64,000 nt of DNA from Streptosporangium sp040640155 (GTDB taxonomy: Bacteria > Actinomycetota > Actinomycetes > Streptosporangiales > Streptosporangiaceae): NCBI RefSeq assembly GCF_040640155.1, contig NZ_JBFABE010000004.1:62001-126000 (forward strand), read 5' to 3'. The notes under the pieces are model-generated. The model saw nothing but the letters and a program-made list of their open reading frames with translations, was not told where the DNA came from and searched no databases. Of the stretch, positions 34,043 to 43,228 are shown one piece after another; the stretch's first letter is position 1, and the number at the start of each line of letters is the position of its first letter. The translations under genes were made by a program, and so were the position numbers.

Positions 34043-34975
34043 TCACGCGTGGCCGTGGTCGGCCAGCCAGCGCTCGGAGTCGAGCGACGCGGCACAGCCG
34101 GTGCCCGCGGCGGTGATGGCCTGGCGGTAGATGTGGTCGACGACGTCGCCGGCGGCGAAGACGCCGTCCAGGTTGGTACGCGTCGTCGGGGCCTCCACCT
34201 TGACGTAGCCCTCGTCGTCGAGCTCCACCTGGCCCTTGAAGAGCTCGTTGCGGGGGTCGTGGCCGATCGCGATGAACAGGCCGGTGGCGGCGAGGTCGGT
34301 CTCCGCGCCGGTCTTGAGGTTGCGCAGCCGCACCCCGCTGACCTTGTTCTCGCCCAGCACGTCGACCACCTCGCTGTCCCACACGAAGCGGATCTTCTCG
34401 TTCGCGAACGCGCGATCCTGCATGATCTTGCTGGCGCGCAGCTCGTCACGGCGGTGCACGACGGTGACCGAGGAGGCGAACCGGGTCAGGAAGGTGGCCT
34501 CCTCCATGGCGGTGTCGCCGCCGCCCACGACCACGATGTCCTGGCCGCGGAAGAAGAAGCCGTCACAGGTGGCGCACCAGGACACGCCGTGGCCGGAGAG
34601 CCGCTTCTCGTTGGGCACTCCCAGCTCCCGGTAGCCCGAGCCGGTGGCCAGGATGACGGACCTGGCGAGGTAGGTGTCGGTGGCGGTCCTGACGACCTTG
34701 GGGTCGGCGGTCAGGTCGACCTCCACGACGTCGTCGGCGACCAGCTCGGCGCCGAACCGCTCGGCCTGCTTGCGCAGCCCGTCCATCAGGTCGGGCCCCA
34801 TGATGCCGTCGGGGAAGCCGGGGAAGTTCTCCACCTCGGTGGTGTTCATCAGAGCACCGCCGGCGGTGACCGAGCCCTCGAAGACCAGCGGGTTCAGCTC
34901 GGCACGCGCGGAGTAGACCGCTGCCGTGTACCCGGCGGGACCCGATCCGATGATGATCACATTCCGGACGTCCAT
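34043..34975 (-). CDS. trxB: Thioredoxin reductase
   Basis: A 310-residue FAD/NADPH flavoenzyme. FAD motif 'IIIGSGPAGYTAAVYSAR' at the N-terminus, redox pair Cys134-Ala-Thr-Cys137 in SWCATCDGF, NADPH motif 'VVVGGGDTAMEEA', and the C-terminal FAD motif 'GVFAAGDVVD'. ATG 34975 is chosen because the flavoprotein motif begins at once; an ATG 14 codons upstream is possible. The thioredoxin gene usually beside it is missing. Confidence 0.95.
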   Translation of the reverse strand: MDVRNVIIIGSGPAGYTAAVYSARAELNPLVFEGSVTAGGALMNTTEVENFPGFPDGIMGPDLMDGLRKQAERFGAELVADDVVEVDLTADPKVVRTATDTYLARSVILATGSGYRELGVPNEKRLSGHGVSWCATCDGFFFRGQDIVVVGGGDTAMEEATFLTRFASSVTVVHRRDELRASKIMQDRAFANEKIRFVWDSEVVDVLGENKVSGVRLRNLKTGAETDLAATGLFIAIGHDPRNELFKGQVELDDEGYVKVEAPTTRTNLDGVFAAGDVVDHIYRQAITAAGTGCAASLDSERWLADHGHA

Positions 34976-35100
34976 CAGTGCTCGTGCCTCTCCCTCTGTC
35001 GTTGCCACCGGCGTCAACAGATCCTAGGCGCCGGTGATTCCCGCCCGTCGTGACGCCCGGCCCGCCGAGGCGCCGGTCCGCTCGGGGGTGGAAGAGCCGA

Positions 35101-35134
35101 AGGCCCGGCACGGAACGTGTTCCGTGCCGGGCCT
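35101..35134 (-). terminator. Terminator after the anti-sigma gene
   Basis: A 16-base perfect inverted repeat (AGGCCCGGCACGGAAC and complement) around two bases, 74 bases beyond the anti-sigma stop and upstream of trxB. Confidence 0.7.
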
Positions 35135-35207
35135 CGTGAGACCGGAGCGGCTCCGGTCCCGGTGTGTTCTCGAACTCACCGCGATCTTCCGGCGTCCGTG
35201 ACGCCGG

Positions 35208-36104
35208 TCACCTCCAGCGTGCGAGGGCGGGCTTTCTCACCACGTCGCACTGGGGGCCCATCACGTGGACGCTCACCGTGTTCTTGGCCTGATCCTTCCA
35301 GAAGAGCAGGATGTTGGCCTCTTGACCGTTGTAGAAACCCTGGTCCACGGCGAAGGGCGACGCGCCGACCTTCGCGGCGACCTTCCTGACGCACGCGTCG
35401 GTCCCGGACTGCCCGGCGGTCCCGTCGAGGATGGTCGCCGGGCCGATGTAGTCCAGCAGCGCGCCCCGGAGCTCGGCGTCGGTGTAGTTGTAGTTGCTGT
35501 CCGTCAGCGTGTACCGGACCGTGTCGGACGCCAGGGGCGGGCCGCTGGGGGATCCGGCCGGGTCGGGCGCGGTGAGCGTCCCGGTCGCCAGCGCGGTCGC
35601 GCCGATCACCACGGCCGCCGCTCCCGCCGCCACGGCGGGCATCGCCCACCGGCCACGCCGGTTCGCGCCGCGACGCCTCGCCGGGACCACCGGGGTCACG
35701 GTGCCGTCGTCGCCGACGACCCCCAGCCGAACGGCGGGCTCCGGCTCCTTCTCGGGGAGAGGGGTCTCCCACGGCGCCGGCTCGGGAGAGGTCGTCTCCC
35801 ACGGCGCGTCGCGCATCATGTCTTCCCAGGCCGGTGCCTCCACCAGCCCGATTCCACCACCTCCACGGAAGCTCTCCGCCTCGGCGGCCAGGGCGCGGTC
35901 GATCCTCAGCGCGACTCCCATCGGCATCGCCGGGGTGGGCGTCGCCGCGAGCATCTCGCGGACCGCTGCCAGGTCGGCCAGGCTTTCGCCACACGGATCG
36001 CAGATCGCGAGATGCTCGCGTACCCGCATGGCCGTGGTGTCGTCGAGGAGTCCCTCGGCCAGTTCGGCCAAGATCTCCAAGTCGTAGTGCGTATCAGCCG
36101 TCAC
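35208..36104 (-). CDS. Zinc-finger anti-sigma factor with membrane anchor
   Basis: A 298-residue protein. The ZAS motif (His-x3-Cys-x2-Cys in 'REHLAICDPC') is near residue 35; a single membrane helix is near 152-175; about 125 residues lie outside the cell. It should hold the cognate ECF sigma factor inactive. Its start overlaps the sigma gene end by 11 bases. The outer domain has two Cys, at 'TDACVRK' and 'MGPQCDVV', that could form a disulfide and sense the envelope. Confidence 0.85.
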   Translation of the reverse strand: MTADTHYDLEILAELAEGLLDDTTAMRVREHLAICDPCGESLADLAAVREMLAATPTPAMPMGVALRIDRALAAEAESFRGGGGIGLVEAPAWEDMMRDAPWETTSPEPAPWETPLPEKEPEPAVRLGVVGDDGTVTPVVPARRRGANRRGRWAMPAVAAGAAAVVIGATALATGTLTAPDPAGSPSGPPLASDTVRYTLTDSNYNYTDAELRGALLDYIGPATILDGTAGQSGTDACVRKVAAKVGASPFAVDQGFYNGQEANILLFWKDQAKNTVSVHVMGPQCDVVRKPALARWR

Positions 36105-36741
36105 GAAGTTCTGCTCCCTTCGCGGATGAGACGCGGGTCAGGTCCGATCGGTTCCGCAAATGGGAAAGAATCGGGGCGAGCTTCGCCCTGCCGCGCGCGC
36201 ATCGGCTCTTCACCGTGCCGCTCGGCACCTCCAGGACCTGGGCCGCGTCTTCGACCGAGTAACCCATCATGTCCACGAGCACCAGCGCGGCGCGCTGGTC
36301 GGAGGGCAGCAGCTTCAGGGCCGCCGACACCTCCATGGACACCTCGCGCTCGGCCGTCTGGTCGAGCACGGGAGTCTCGCGCTCCGCGGCCTCGACGAGC
36401 TCGTCGTCGGCCACGGGGCGCACCGATTTCCTGCGCATGCGGTCCAGGCAGGCGTTGACCACGATCCGGTGCAGCCACGTGGTCACCGCCGCCTCGCCGC
36501 GGAAGCTCCCGGCCTTGCGGTAGGCCGAGACGAAGGCGTCCTGAACGGCATCGGCCGCTTCGTCGGGGTCGCCCAGAGTGCGCAGGGCGACGGCCCACAT
36601 GCGGTCCCGATGTCGCTTGACTATCTCGCTGAAGGCGTGCGGATCCCCGGCGATGTGCCGGGTGAGCAGCTCGGCGTCGGGCACGGGGCCCTTCGCCGTC
36701 TGGTCGTCCGCCGCCGGCGGGTTGTCTGGTGGGGAATTCAC
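36094..36741 (-). CDS. sigM: ECF RNA polymerase sigma factor (SigM-type)
   Basis: A 215-residue ECF sigma factor. Region 2 contains 'YRKAGSFRGEAAVTTWLHRI' and region 4 'GYSVEDAAQVLEVPSGTVKSRCARGR'. Position between murJ/pseudokinase and trxB equals SigM of mycobacteria and Streptomyces, which answers oxidative and envelope stress. GTG start at 36741. The 111-base gap upstream should hold its promoter; I see no clear ECF-type consensus there. Confidence 0.9.
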   Translation of the reverse strand: MNSPPDNPPAADDQTAKGPVPDAELLTRHIAGDPHAFSEIVKRHRDRMWAVALRTLGDPDEAADAVQDAFVSAYRKAGSFRGEAAVTTWLHRIVVNACLDRMRRKSVRPVADDELVEAAERETPVLDQTAEREVSMEVSAALKLLPSDQRAALVLVDMMGYSVEDAAQVLEVPSGTVKSRCARGRAKLAPILSHLRNRSDLTRVSSAKGAELRDG

Positions 36742-36852
36742 AAGGAGAGTCCTGCTGCCGGTCCGGGGAGAACACCACTACGGGATAGATGGTGCCACGG
36801 ATTCATGGATGATCTGTAAGAAGCTGACTAAAAGAGATCGAATCAACCGATG

Positions 36853-38385
36853 TCACTTGGTCGCCATGATCTTCGCCTCCACCACCTGGCCGCGGAACCC
36901 CTCGGGTGAGGAGGGCATCTCGGTGAACCAGACGAGCACGTACCGGCCCTTGTGCGGATTCTCGGCGGCGAACGTCTTCTTGCCCGAGAGCCCGTTGAAC
37001 TTCGCCACCACGTCCATGGCGGTGAGTTCCGCGGAGTCGCCGATCCTGAGCTCCGCGGTGCCGCCCGAGGTGCCGCCGAAGTCGATCGAGACCTGCTTGA
37101 CCGGGATGCTCCTGCCCATGTCCAGCAGCAGGCCGACGCCCTTCTTGAGCCGTCCGAAGTCGGCGGAGTCGTAGGTCTCGGAGTGCCAGTCGGTGGACTC
37201 CTTGCCGTCGACCGCGCCCGGGGCCCACCTGCTGCCCTCCTCCCGGTCGCCCAGCGGGTCGAAGCCGATGACCGAGGAGGGCTTCACCTCCCGCACGGCG
37301 ACGGTCGCGATGGGCGTGGGCGTGGCGCTGCGCTCACCCGGGGCCGGGGTGCCCGCGTTGCCGATGCTGCGGCCCAGCGTCCAGGCGCCCAGGCCGACGG
37401 CCGCCATCACCAGCAGCACGACCACGGTCATGGCGACCTTGTTGAGCATCCCTCCGCCGGCGGCGGGGCGGGCACCGGGGTGATGTTGCTGGTGTTGCTG
37501 GTGGTGCGGCGGGGGAGGCGTGTGACGCCTCGGCGCCTCGGTGTCGACGCCCTCGGAGCGGGAGGCCGCCACCGGCAGCGCCGTCATCGGCATCGGTGCC
37601 GGTATCGGCATCGGGCTGGGCCGGGCCACCGAGGCCAGGGCCTCGGCGAAGTCGGCGGGCGTGGTCAGCGGCTCCAGCGAGCGCCGGGTCTCCGGCAGGA
37701 TCGCCCGGCAGACGATGGCGTCGAGGTAGCCGGGAACGCCCGCGGTGACCTGACGCGGCGTGCAGAAGTGCCCGTCGCCCACGGGCGCCACGGGCAGCCC
37801 GCCGCCGTCGCGCTCGTCACCGGGCCAGTGGCCGGTCAGCCCGGCGTACAGCAGCCGGCCGAGCCCCTCGGTGTCGGCGCGGGCCGGGTCGTCGCTCGTC
37901 ACGTCGTCCAGGACCGCGTCCACCCCCAGGCCGAGCAGCTTGACCGTGCCGCCGGCCGTCCACACCAGCTGCCGGGGGGTCAGGCAGAGGTGGGCGAGGC
38001 CCGCCTCGTGCGCGTGGGCCATGGCCTCGGCGGCCTCGGCGACCATCGCGGCGGCCCGCTCGGGGTCGAGCGGACCACCGGCGATCATGTCGCCGAAGTT
38101 CTCGCCGCTCACCCACTCGCTGACCACGTAGGTGTGGCCGTCGTCCTCGGTCGCGTCGAAGACCTGGGTCAGGCGGGGGTCGGTCAGCCGGCTGGCCACC
38201 CGGGCCGCCGTGACGACCTCGTTCAGGCGGGGGAAGTCGGGATCGAAGGTGTGGACGGCGACGGGCCGGGCGAGCACCTCGTCGATGGCCTTCCACAGGG
38301 TGGCTCCGCCCGCCTCGTGGACACGGTCCTCGAGGCGGAAACGATCGGCCAGCTTGGTGCCGGGTTCGACCGCCGGTGAACTCAT
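36853..38385 (-). CDS. MurJ-associated membrane pseudokinase
   Basis: A 510-residue protein: kinase-homology domain (about 1-260), Pro/His-rich linker, one membrane helix (about 316-337) and an outer discoidin-like beta domain (about 365-505, 'WHSETYDSADFG'). Key kinase residues are lost: the ATP lysine site reads AVHTF, HRD reads HLCLTP and DFG reads LGLGVD. In Mycobacterium the equivalent domain is the C-terminus of MviN (Rv3910), which after phosphorylation by PknB binds FhaA; here and in Streptomyces it is a separate gene next to murJ. Confidence 0.85.
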   Translation of the reverse strand: MSSPAVEPGTKLADRFRLEDRVHEAGGATLWKAIDEVLARPVAVHTFDPDFPRLNEVVTAARVASRLTDPRLTQVFDATEDDGHTYVVSEWVSGENFGDMIAGGPLDPERAAAMVAEAAEAMAHAHEAGLAHLCLTPRQLVWTAGGTVKLLGLGVDAVLDDVTSDDPARADTEGLGRLLYAGLTGHWPGDERDGGGLPVAPVGDGHFCTPRQVTAGVPGYLDAIVCRAILPETRRSLEPLTTPADFAEALASVARPSPMPIPAPMPMTALPVAASRSEGVDTEAPRRHTPPPPHHQQHQQHHPGARPAAGGGMLNKVAMTVVVLLVMAAVGLGAWTLGRSIGNAGTPAPGERSATPTPIATVAVREVKPSSVIGFDPLGDREEGSRWAPGAVDGKESTDWHSETYDSADFGRLKKGVGLLLDMGRSIPVKQVSIDFGGTSGGTAELRIGDSAELTAMDVVAKFNGLSGKKTFAAENPHKGRYVLVWFTEMPSSPEGFRGQVVEAKIMATK

Positions 38386-38580
38386 ACCTGCCCCGCATCC
38401 AAGAGCACGACGGCATTCCGCCGGGTCGGCACGTCACAACACATCACGCGATGCCGGGTGGATCCGCCCACGCCCTCCTGCTTCCATTAGCCGCATGTCA
38501 CCACACGCGTCGCACCATGGTAGTCCCGCACCGGTTCCGCCCGTGTTCGCCTTGTCAGACGTTTGAGACAAGCCTTTGGC

Positions 38581-40185
38581 TTACCGGCCTACCCGTCCTG
38601 CCACCATTCCAACGATCGAACTCACTTCGGGGATGCGCATCCGGTGGGCGATCGCCAAGTAAAGAACCATACCGAGTCCGCCGCCCGCCGCCAGCATGAC
38701 GGCGGAGCTGAGCGCGTTCAGTCCGCTGAGTTCCTGGGTGACCCACAGGACGGCGAGGGCGAATCCGGCGGCCGGGAGCGCGGCGAGGTACATCCGGGAC
38801 AGTCCTGCGGCCACCCTGCGTCCCCCCAGCCCCCCCACGCGGCGCGCGGCCAGGATCCAGGCGACCGCCGCGCCGACCACGTAGGCGACGGTGAACGCGA
38901 AGGCCAGGCCCATCACGACGTAGCGCGCGGGCAGGACGTGGTACGCCACCAGGCTGAGCGTGGCGCTCACCGCCACGTTGCCCAGGGCGATGAACACCGG
39001 GGTGCGGGTGTCGCCGAAGGCGTAGAAGACCCGTAGCAGCAACTGGAAGATCGAGAACGGGACCAGCCCCAGCCCGAACACCTGGAGCACGTTGCCCATG
39101 TAGACCGCCGCCTCGACGGTCATGTTGCCCCACGAGAAGACCAGCACGGTCACCGCGGGACCCAGCACCATCAGCAGCAGGCCGGCGGGCACCAGCAGCA
39201 CCGACACCAGCCGCACCCCCGAGGCGAACTCCTCGCGGACCGTGTCGAGCTGTCCGTCGGCCACCCCCCGGCTCATCCTGGGCAGCATGGCGGTGATCAC
39301 CGAGACCGCGATGATCCCGTAGGGGAGCTGGAAGAGCTGGTAGGCGTAGGCGTAGGCCGAGTTGCCCGCGCCGGGCGCCCGATTGCCCGCGCCGGTCGCC
39401 AGATTGGTGGTGATCAGGAAGCTGATCTGGCCGATCCCCACGTAGGCGAAGGTCCAGACCGCCGTGCGGCCCATCTCGTCGAGCCCGGCGTTGCGCATGT
39501 CGAACCGGGGCCGGAAGCGGAAGCCGACCCGGTGGAGCGCGACGACCAGCACCGCGCACTGCACCACGATGCCGGCGGTGGTGCCGAGCCCGAGTAGGGC
39601 CAGATCGGCGTCGGTGACCGTGTCGACGTCCGCGCCCGCGTCACCCAGCTTCAGGTAGTAGACGACGGCGACGGCGATCATCACGATGTTGTTGAGCACG
39701 GGCGCCCACATCGGGGCGGCGAACCTGTCGCGGGTGTTGAGGATCGCCCCGGCGATCGCGCCGATCCCGAAGAAGGCGATCATCGGCAGGATGTACCAGG
39801 CCAACCTGACCGCCACCTCGGTCTCCCGGGGATCCCAGCCGGTGCTGTAGAGGCCGATCAGCGGCCTGGCCAGTAGGACCGAGACCACCGCGATCACCGT
39901 CAGGGCGAGCACCCCGAGCGTCATCAGCCGCTGTTCGTAGGCCCGGCCCCCGTCGGGGTCGCTCCTCTGCCGCCGGATGATCATCGGCACCACGACGCTG
40001 CTCAGGACCCCGCCGAGGAGGGAGTCGAACAGGATGAACGGGATGGTGTACGCCACGTTGTAGGCGTCGCCCAGCGCGAAGGTGCCGATGGCCGCCGCGA
40101 GCACCGCCGTCCGGACGAAGCCGGTGACGCGCGAGACCATCGTCCCCGCCGCCATGATCGCGCTCGCGCGCAGGACCCTGCTCAT
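38581..40185 (-). CDS. murJ: Lipid II flippase MurJ (MviN)
   Basis: A 534-residue polytopic protein of the MOP superfamily with about 14 membrane segments. It begins MSRVLRASAIMAAGTMVSR, carries 'DAYNVAYTIPFILFDSLLGG' and 'GIGQISFLITTNLA', the usual MviN motifs. It flips lipid II for peptidoglycan. GGAGGAG is five bases before ATG 40185. Upstream of the pseudokinase, with a 195-base gap. Confidence 0.95.
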   Translation of the reverse strand: MSRVLRASAIMAAGTMVSRVTGFVRTAVLAAAIGTFALGDAYNVAYTIPFILFDSLLGGVLSSVVVPMIIRRQRSDPDGGRAYEQRLMTLGVLALTVIAVVSVLLARPLIGLYSTGWDPRETEVAVRLAWYILPMIAFFGIGAIAGAILNTRDRFAAPMWAPVLNNIVMIAVAVVYYLKLGDAGADVDTVTDADLALLGLGTTAGIVVQCAVLVVALHRVGFRFRPRFDMRNAGLDEMGRTAVWTFAYVGIGQISFLITTNLATGAGNRAPGAGNSAYAYAYQLFQLPYGIIAVSVITAMLPRMSRGVADGQLDTVREEFASGVRLVSVLLVPAGLLLMVLGPAVTVLVFSWGNMTVEAAVYMGNVLQVFGLGLVPFSIFQLLLRVFYAFGDTRTPVFIALGNVAVSATLSLVAYHVLPARYVVMGLAFAFTVAYVVGAAVAWILAARRVGGLGGRRVAAGLSRMYLAALPAAGFALAVLWVTQELSGLNALSSAVMLAAGGGLGMVLYLAIAHRMRIPEVSSIVGMVAGRVGR

Positions 40186-40356
40186 GCGCTCTCCTCCGCC
40201 GGGTGCCCGGAACCGCTCGGGATCGGTCCGGGCTGGTCGAATGGATGTGGGTTGCCCACAATAGGTGTGAGCCGCCCGAGATCGGCTTGGACGGGCCCAG
40301 GATCACCTGGGATCACCCGGGATCGTCCGGGCCGCCCGGGGGACGCTCCGGACCGC

Positions 40357-42540
40357 TCAGGACTCGCTGCCGGCCGGCTCGCGCTCGCGTGCCACCGGCG
40401 GGGCGGCCACGGGGCGGCGGCCCCCCCTGCGGCGCAGGACGCGCAGCACCACGGCGGCCAGCATCACCACCAGGGCCGCCCCCACGATGGCCAGCGCGAC
40501 CGCCGTGTAGCCGGTGGTGCGCACGGTCAGCTCGATCGGCTTGCCGTACGCGCGGCCGTCCTCGGTGGTGAGCTGGACCTTCACGGTGGTCTGGCCGCTG
40601 GCTGTGGTCGAGGTCATGGGGATCCGGATGGTCTCGTTCTGGCCGCCCTCGATCTGCAGCCGGTCCTCGTAGGGCTCGATCCTGAGCAGCTCGGGCTGGG
40701 CGGAGGTGACGCGGAGCCGGACCACCACGCGGCCGGCGTCGCCGGGGCCGAGCTGGTTGCGCACGCTGATCGGCACGTCGCCGTCGCGACCGGCCAGGGT
40801 GCGCAGCCGTGACTGCTCGCTGCCGGTGATGGTGACCAGGGCGATCCGGCCGTCGACCGCCTCCCCGACCTGCTGGACGTACGGTGTCGCGGCGGCGGTC
40901 CTGCCTCGCCAGGCCGAGGAGGTCAGCCGCAGCATCGCGAGGTCGAAGGCGTCCAGGTCCCGCGCGACGGTGACGGCGGCGGTCAGGTCGGCGCGGGCGC
41001 CGACCTTCTTGACGGAGCTCAGGTACGGCTTGGGCAGCTCCAGGCGCCGGTCCTGCTCGGTGTAGGTCAGCCCGGCCCGGGGGATCGGGGCGCCCTTGCC
41101 GCGCTTGACCGCGTCCAGCGTGACCGGCGCCAGCCAGGGCAGGGTGGCGGCGGTTCTCACCAGGCCGGTCACGTACGCCGGGTCCGGGTCCCACCGGCGG
41201 TGCGGCACGGCGATCACGGTCCTGGTCGCGGTCACCGGCTCCGAGGCGATCATCGCCGTCTCCGCGATGAAGCGCCGGCGCCCGGCCAGGGCCGCGCCGG
41301 AGGCGGAGGTGTCCGCGCCGAGGGTCTCGCTCAGGGGCTCGTCGGCCACCAGGGCGGTGATCGGGCCGTTGACGCTGTCCAGGGTCGCCCAGGCGTCCGG
41401 GGTGGTGGCCGCGGCGATGCCCGCGGAGGTCGCCGGAGAGGTGCCCGTGGTGCCCACGGGGGTGCCCGGGGGCGTCGCCGGGGGCAGGTTCGGCGCGGCC
41501 AGCAGCACGGTGTCGACCCCGCCGGTGGCCAGCAGGTCCAGCCCGTCGTGGTCGATCAGCCCGTCCACCGGCCAGTTCACGTCGGTGATCGTGTCGCGGC
41601 CCAGGGTCTGCCTGGAGACGATCCGGGCCGCGTCGATCCCGGTCGCGGTGATGTCGTCGACGCCGTTGTGGGCGAGCGCGGCCACGTCGGGGTCGCCGTA
41701 CGGGGTGGCGATCACCGGATGGTCGGCGACGGCCTCGCGGAAGCCGGCGAGCCACCGGGCGGCCTCCGTCCTCGCCGGGCGCTGCTGGAGGCGGTCCTTG
41801 GCCCTGACCGCGTGCGGCCCGCCCAGGGCGCGCGCGTCGTCGAGCAGGGCCGGGTCGACCACCCAGGTGAGGCCCTTGGCCGAGGAGGTGTCCCGGGCGA
41901 TCGTGAGCAGGTCGTCCAGGCGCTTGCCGGACGCCATCGCCGCGGCCAGGCCCTCGTCGGCGAAGACGGTGTCGCCGCTGCGGCGCGGCTGGTCGACGGC
42001 GGGCAGCACCATGGCGAGCCGGGTGCGGGGTACCCGGACGTCGCGCGGCATGTAGGTCACCGTGGTGCGCAGGGCGGCGACCTCCTGCTGGAGGGCGTCG
42101 ATGACCTCGATCACGACCGGGTAGACGCCGAAGCGGGTGAAGTTGAGCTTCTCCGGGGTGAAGACGAACTCCCACGGCATCTTCCCCGCGGGCGCGATCG
42201 GGGCCTGGACGTAGCTCTGGCAGCACCAGGGGGCCGGCAGGGGGCTCTGTCCCGCCTGGTAGGCCGTCAGCTCGTCGCGCCGGGTGAACGGCTGGGACGA
42301 GTAGTTCATCTGGATGCGCAGCCCGGTCAGCGGCTCGCTCCCGGTGTTGACCAGGGACCCGGAGATCTTGATCTCGGTGGTCGGGTCACGCGGGACGTCG
42401 GGGCCGATCGCCTCCAGCACGACCTGCAGGCCCGCGCGGTTCACCGAGGCCGCCCGGGCGTTCGCCGTGCCCGGAAGGACCACGGCCGCGGGCATGAGCA
42501 GCGTGGCGAGCAGGGCCAGCAGCGCGGCCTTGTGGATCAC
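40357..42540 (-). CDS. DUF6049-like exported membrane protein
   Basis: A 727-residue protein with signal peptide (about 1-31, LLALLATLLMPAAVVLPGTANA), a large extracellular part and a C-terminal membrane helix (about 672-696) followed by a basic cytoplasmic tail. It matches the large unknown protein encoded upstream of murJ in Streptomyces and mycobacteria (Rv3909 type). Role unknown; conservation beside murJ suggests envelope assembly. GTG start at 42540. Confidence 0.8.
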   Translation of the reverse strand: MIHKAALLALLATLLMPAAVVLPGTANARAASVNRAGLQVVLEAIGPDVPRDPTTEIKISGSLVNTGSEPLTGLRIQMNYSSQPFTRRDELTAYQAGQSPLPAPWCCQSYVQAPIAPAGKMPWEFVFTPEKLNFTRFGVYPVVIEVIDALQQEVAALRTTVTYMPRDVRVPRTRLAMVLPAVDQPRRSGDTVFADEGLAAAMASGKRLDDLLTIARDTSSAKGLTWVVDPALLDDARALGGPHAVRAKDRLQQRPARTEAARWLAGFREAVADHPVIATPYGDPDVAALAHNGVDDITATGIDAARIVSRQTLGRDTITDVNWPVDGLIDHDGLDLLATGGVDTVLLAAPNLPPATPPGTPVGTTGTSPATSAGIAAATTPDAWATLDSVNGPITALVADEPLSETLGADTSASGAALAGRRRFIAETAMIASEPVTATRTVIAVPHRRWDPDPAYVTGLVRTAATLPWLAPVTLDAVKRGKGAPIPRAGLTYTEQDRRLELPKPYLSSVKKVGARADLTAAVTVARDLDAFDLAMLRLTSSAWRGRTAAATPYVQQVGEAVDGRIALVTITGSEQSRLRTLAGRDGDVPISVRNQLGPGDAGRVVVRLRVTSAQPELLRIEPYEDRLQIEGGQNETIRIPMTSTTASGQTTVKVQLTTEDGRAYGKPIELTVRTTGYTAVALAIVGAALVVMLAAVVLRVLRRRGGRRPVAAPPVAREREPAGSES

Positions 42541-42586
42541 GTTCCGGCCAGGGGTCGAGTACGGCGCACGACCGCAATGCTATGGC

Positions 42587-43108
42587 CTAACCGGCGAGGG
42601 GAAAGGTCACCGGCTCCCTCCGGGAAGCGGGCCGGGTCAGGTCCACGACCCTTCCCGCGACCAGTCTCAGCAGGTGATCCGCCCGGATCGACAGCGCCGT
42701 GCGGCGCTCTCCGGTGGGTACGTACACGGGCGTGGCGACACCGGTCAGCCGCCCGTCCACCAGCACGGTCAGGGTGGCGGGCAGCAGCAACGGGCAGACC
42801 AGGCCCGCGGCGTAGTCGGTGGCGGAGTTGACGGTGAAGGCCGAGGCCGGGCGGACCCTGCGGGCGTTCAGCAGGCCGCCGATCACGCCGGGACGCGGGG
42901 GCGTGCCGACCGAGCCGACGACCGCCACCGGCTCGCGGTCCGTCCGCGTCGTGACCTCGTAGACCGTCACCCCCACGCAGAGCTCCGGATCGGCCGCCAG
43001 CACCTCGGGCAGTTCGTCCGAACATGTCATCGCGCGGGGAAGGCGTACGATCTCATGATGGACCTGGTGGGCGAGGAGCCAGCGGTGGATCGTGAGCGCA
43101 TCCTTCAT
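42587..43108 (-). CDS. YbaK/EbsC-type aminoacyl-tRNA deacylase
   Basis: A 173-residue protein of the YbaK fold, which removes wrong amino acids from tRNA (Cys-tRNA-Pro or Ala-tRNA-Pro). The N-terminus 'LLAHQVHHEIVRLPRAM' and the mid part 'VVGSVGTPPRPGV' fit. ATG 43108 has AAGGAG seven bases upstream; the longer frame runs through the promoter. Divergent from cca, a tRNA-processing gene. Confidence 0.72.
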   Translation of the reverse strand: MKDALTIHRWLLAHQVHHEIVRLPRAMTCSDELPEVLAADPELCVGVTVYEVTTRTDREPVAVVGSVGTPPRPGVIGGLLNARRVRPASAFTVNSATDYAAGLVCPLLLPATLTVLVDGRLTGVATPVYVPTGERRTALSIRADHLLRLVAGRVVDLTRPASRREPVTFPLAG

Positions 43109-43228
43109 GTGTGTGCTCCTTGCCTCGACGCACGGCCCCCGAGGTTTCCCTACCGACCGTAACCTGGTGATCGCTTCAGGTGTATGCCCGCAGGGGAACA
43201 TGTTCCGTAACCGAAGGACCTACCCGGC

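Noticed and set aside
43196..43208. GGAACATGTTCC palindrome as a parS-like or LexA site
   Set aside because: It does not match the parS core or the actinobacterial SOS box (GAAC-N4-GTTC needs another spacing); may be chance between ybaK-type and cca genes.
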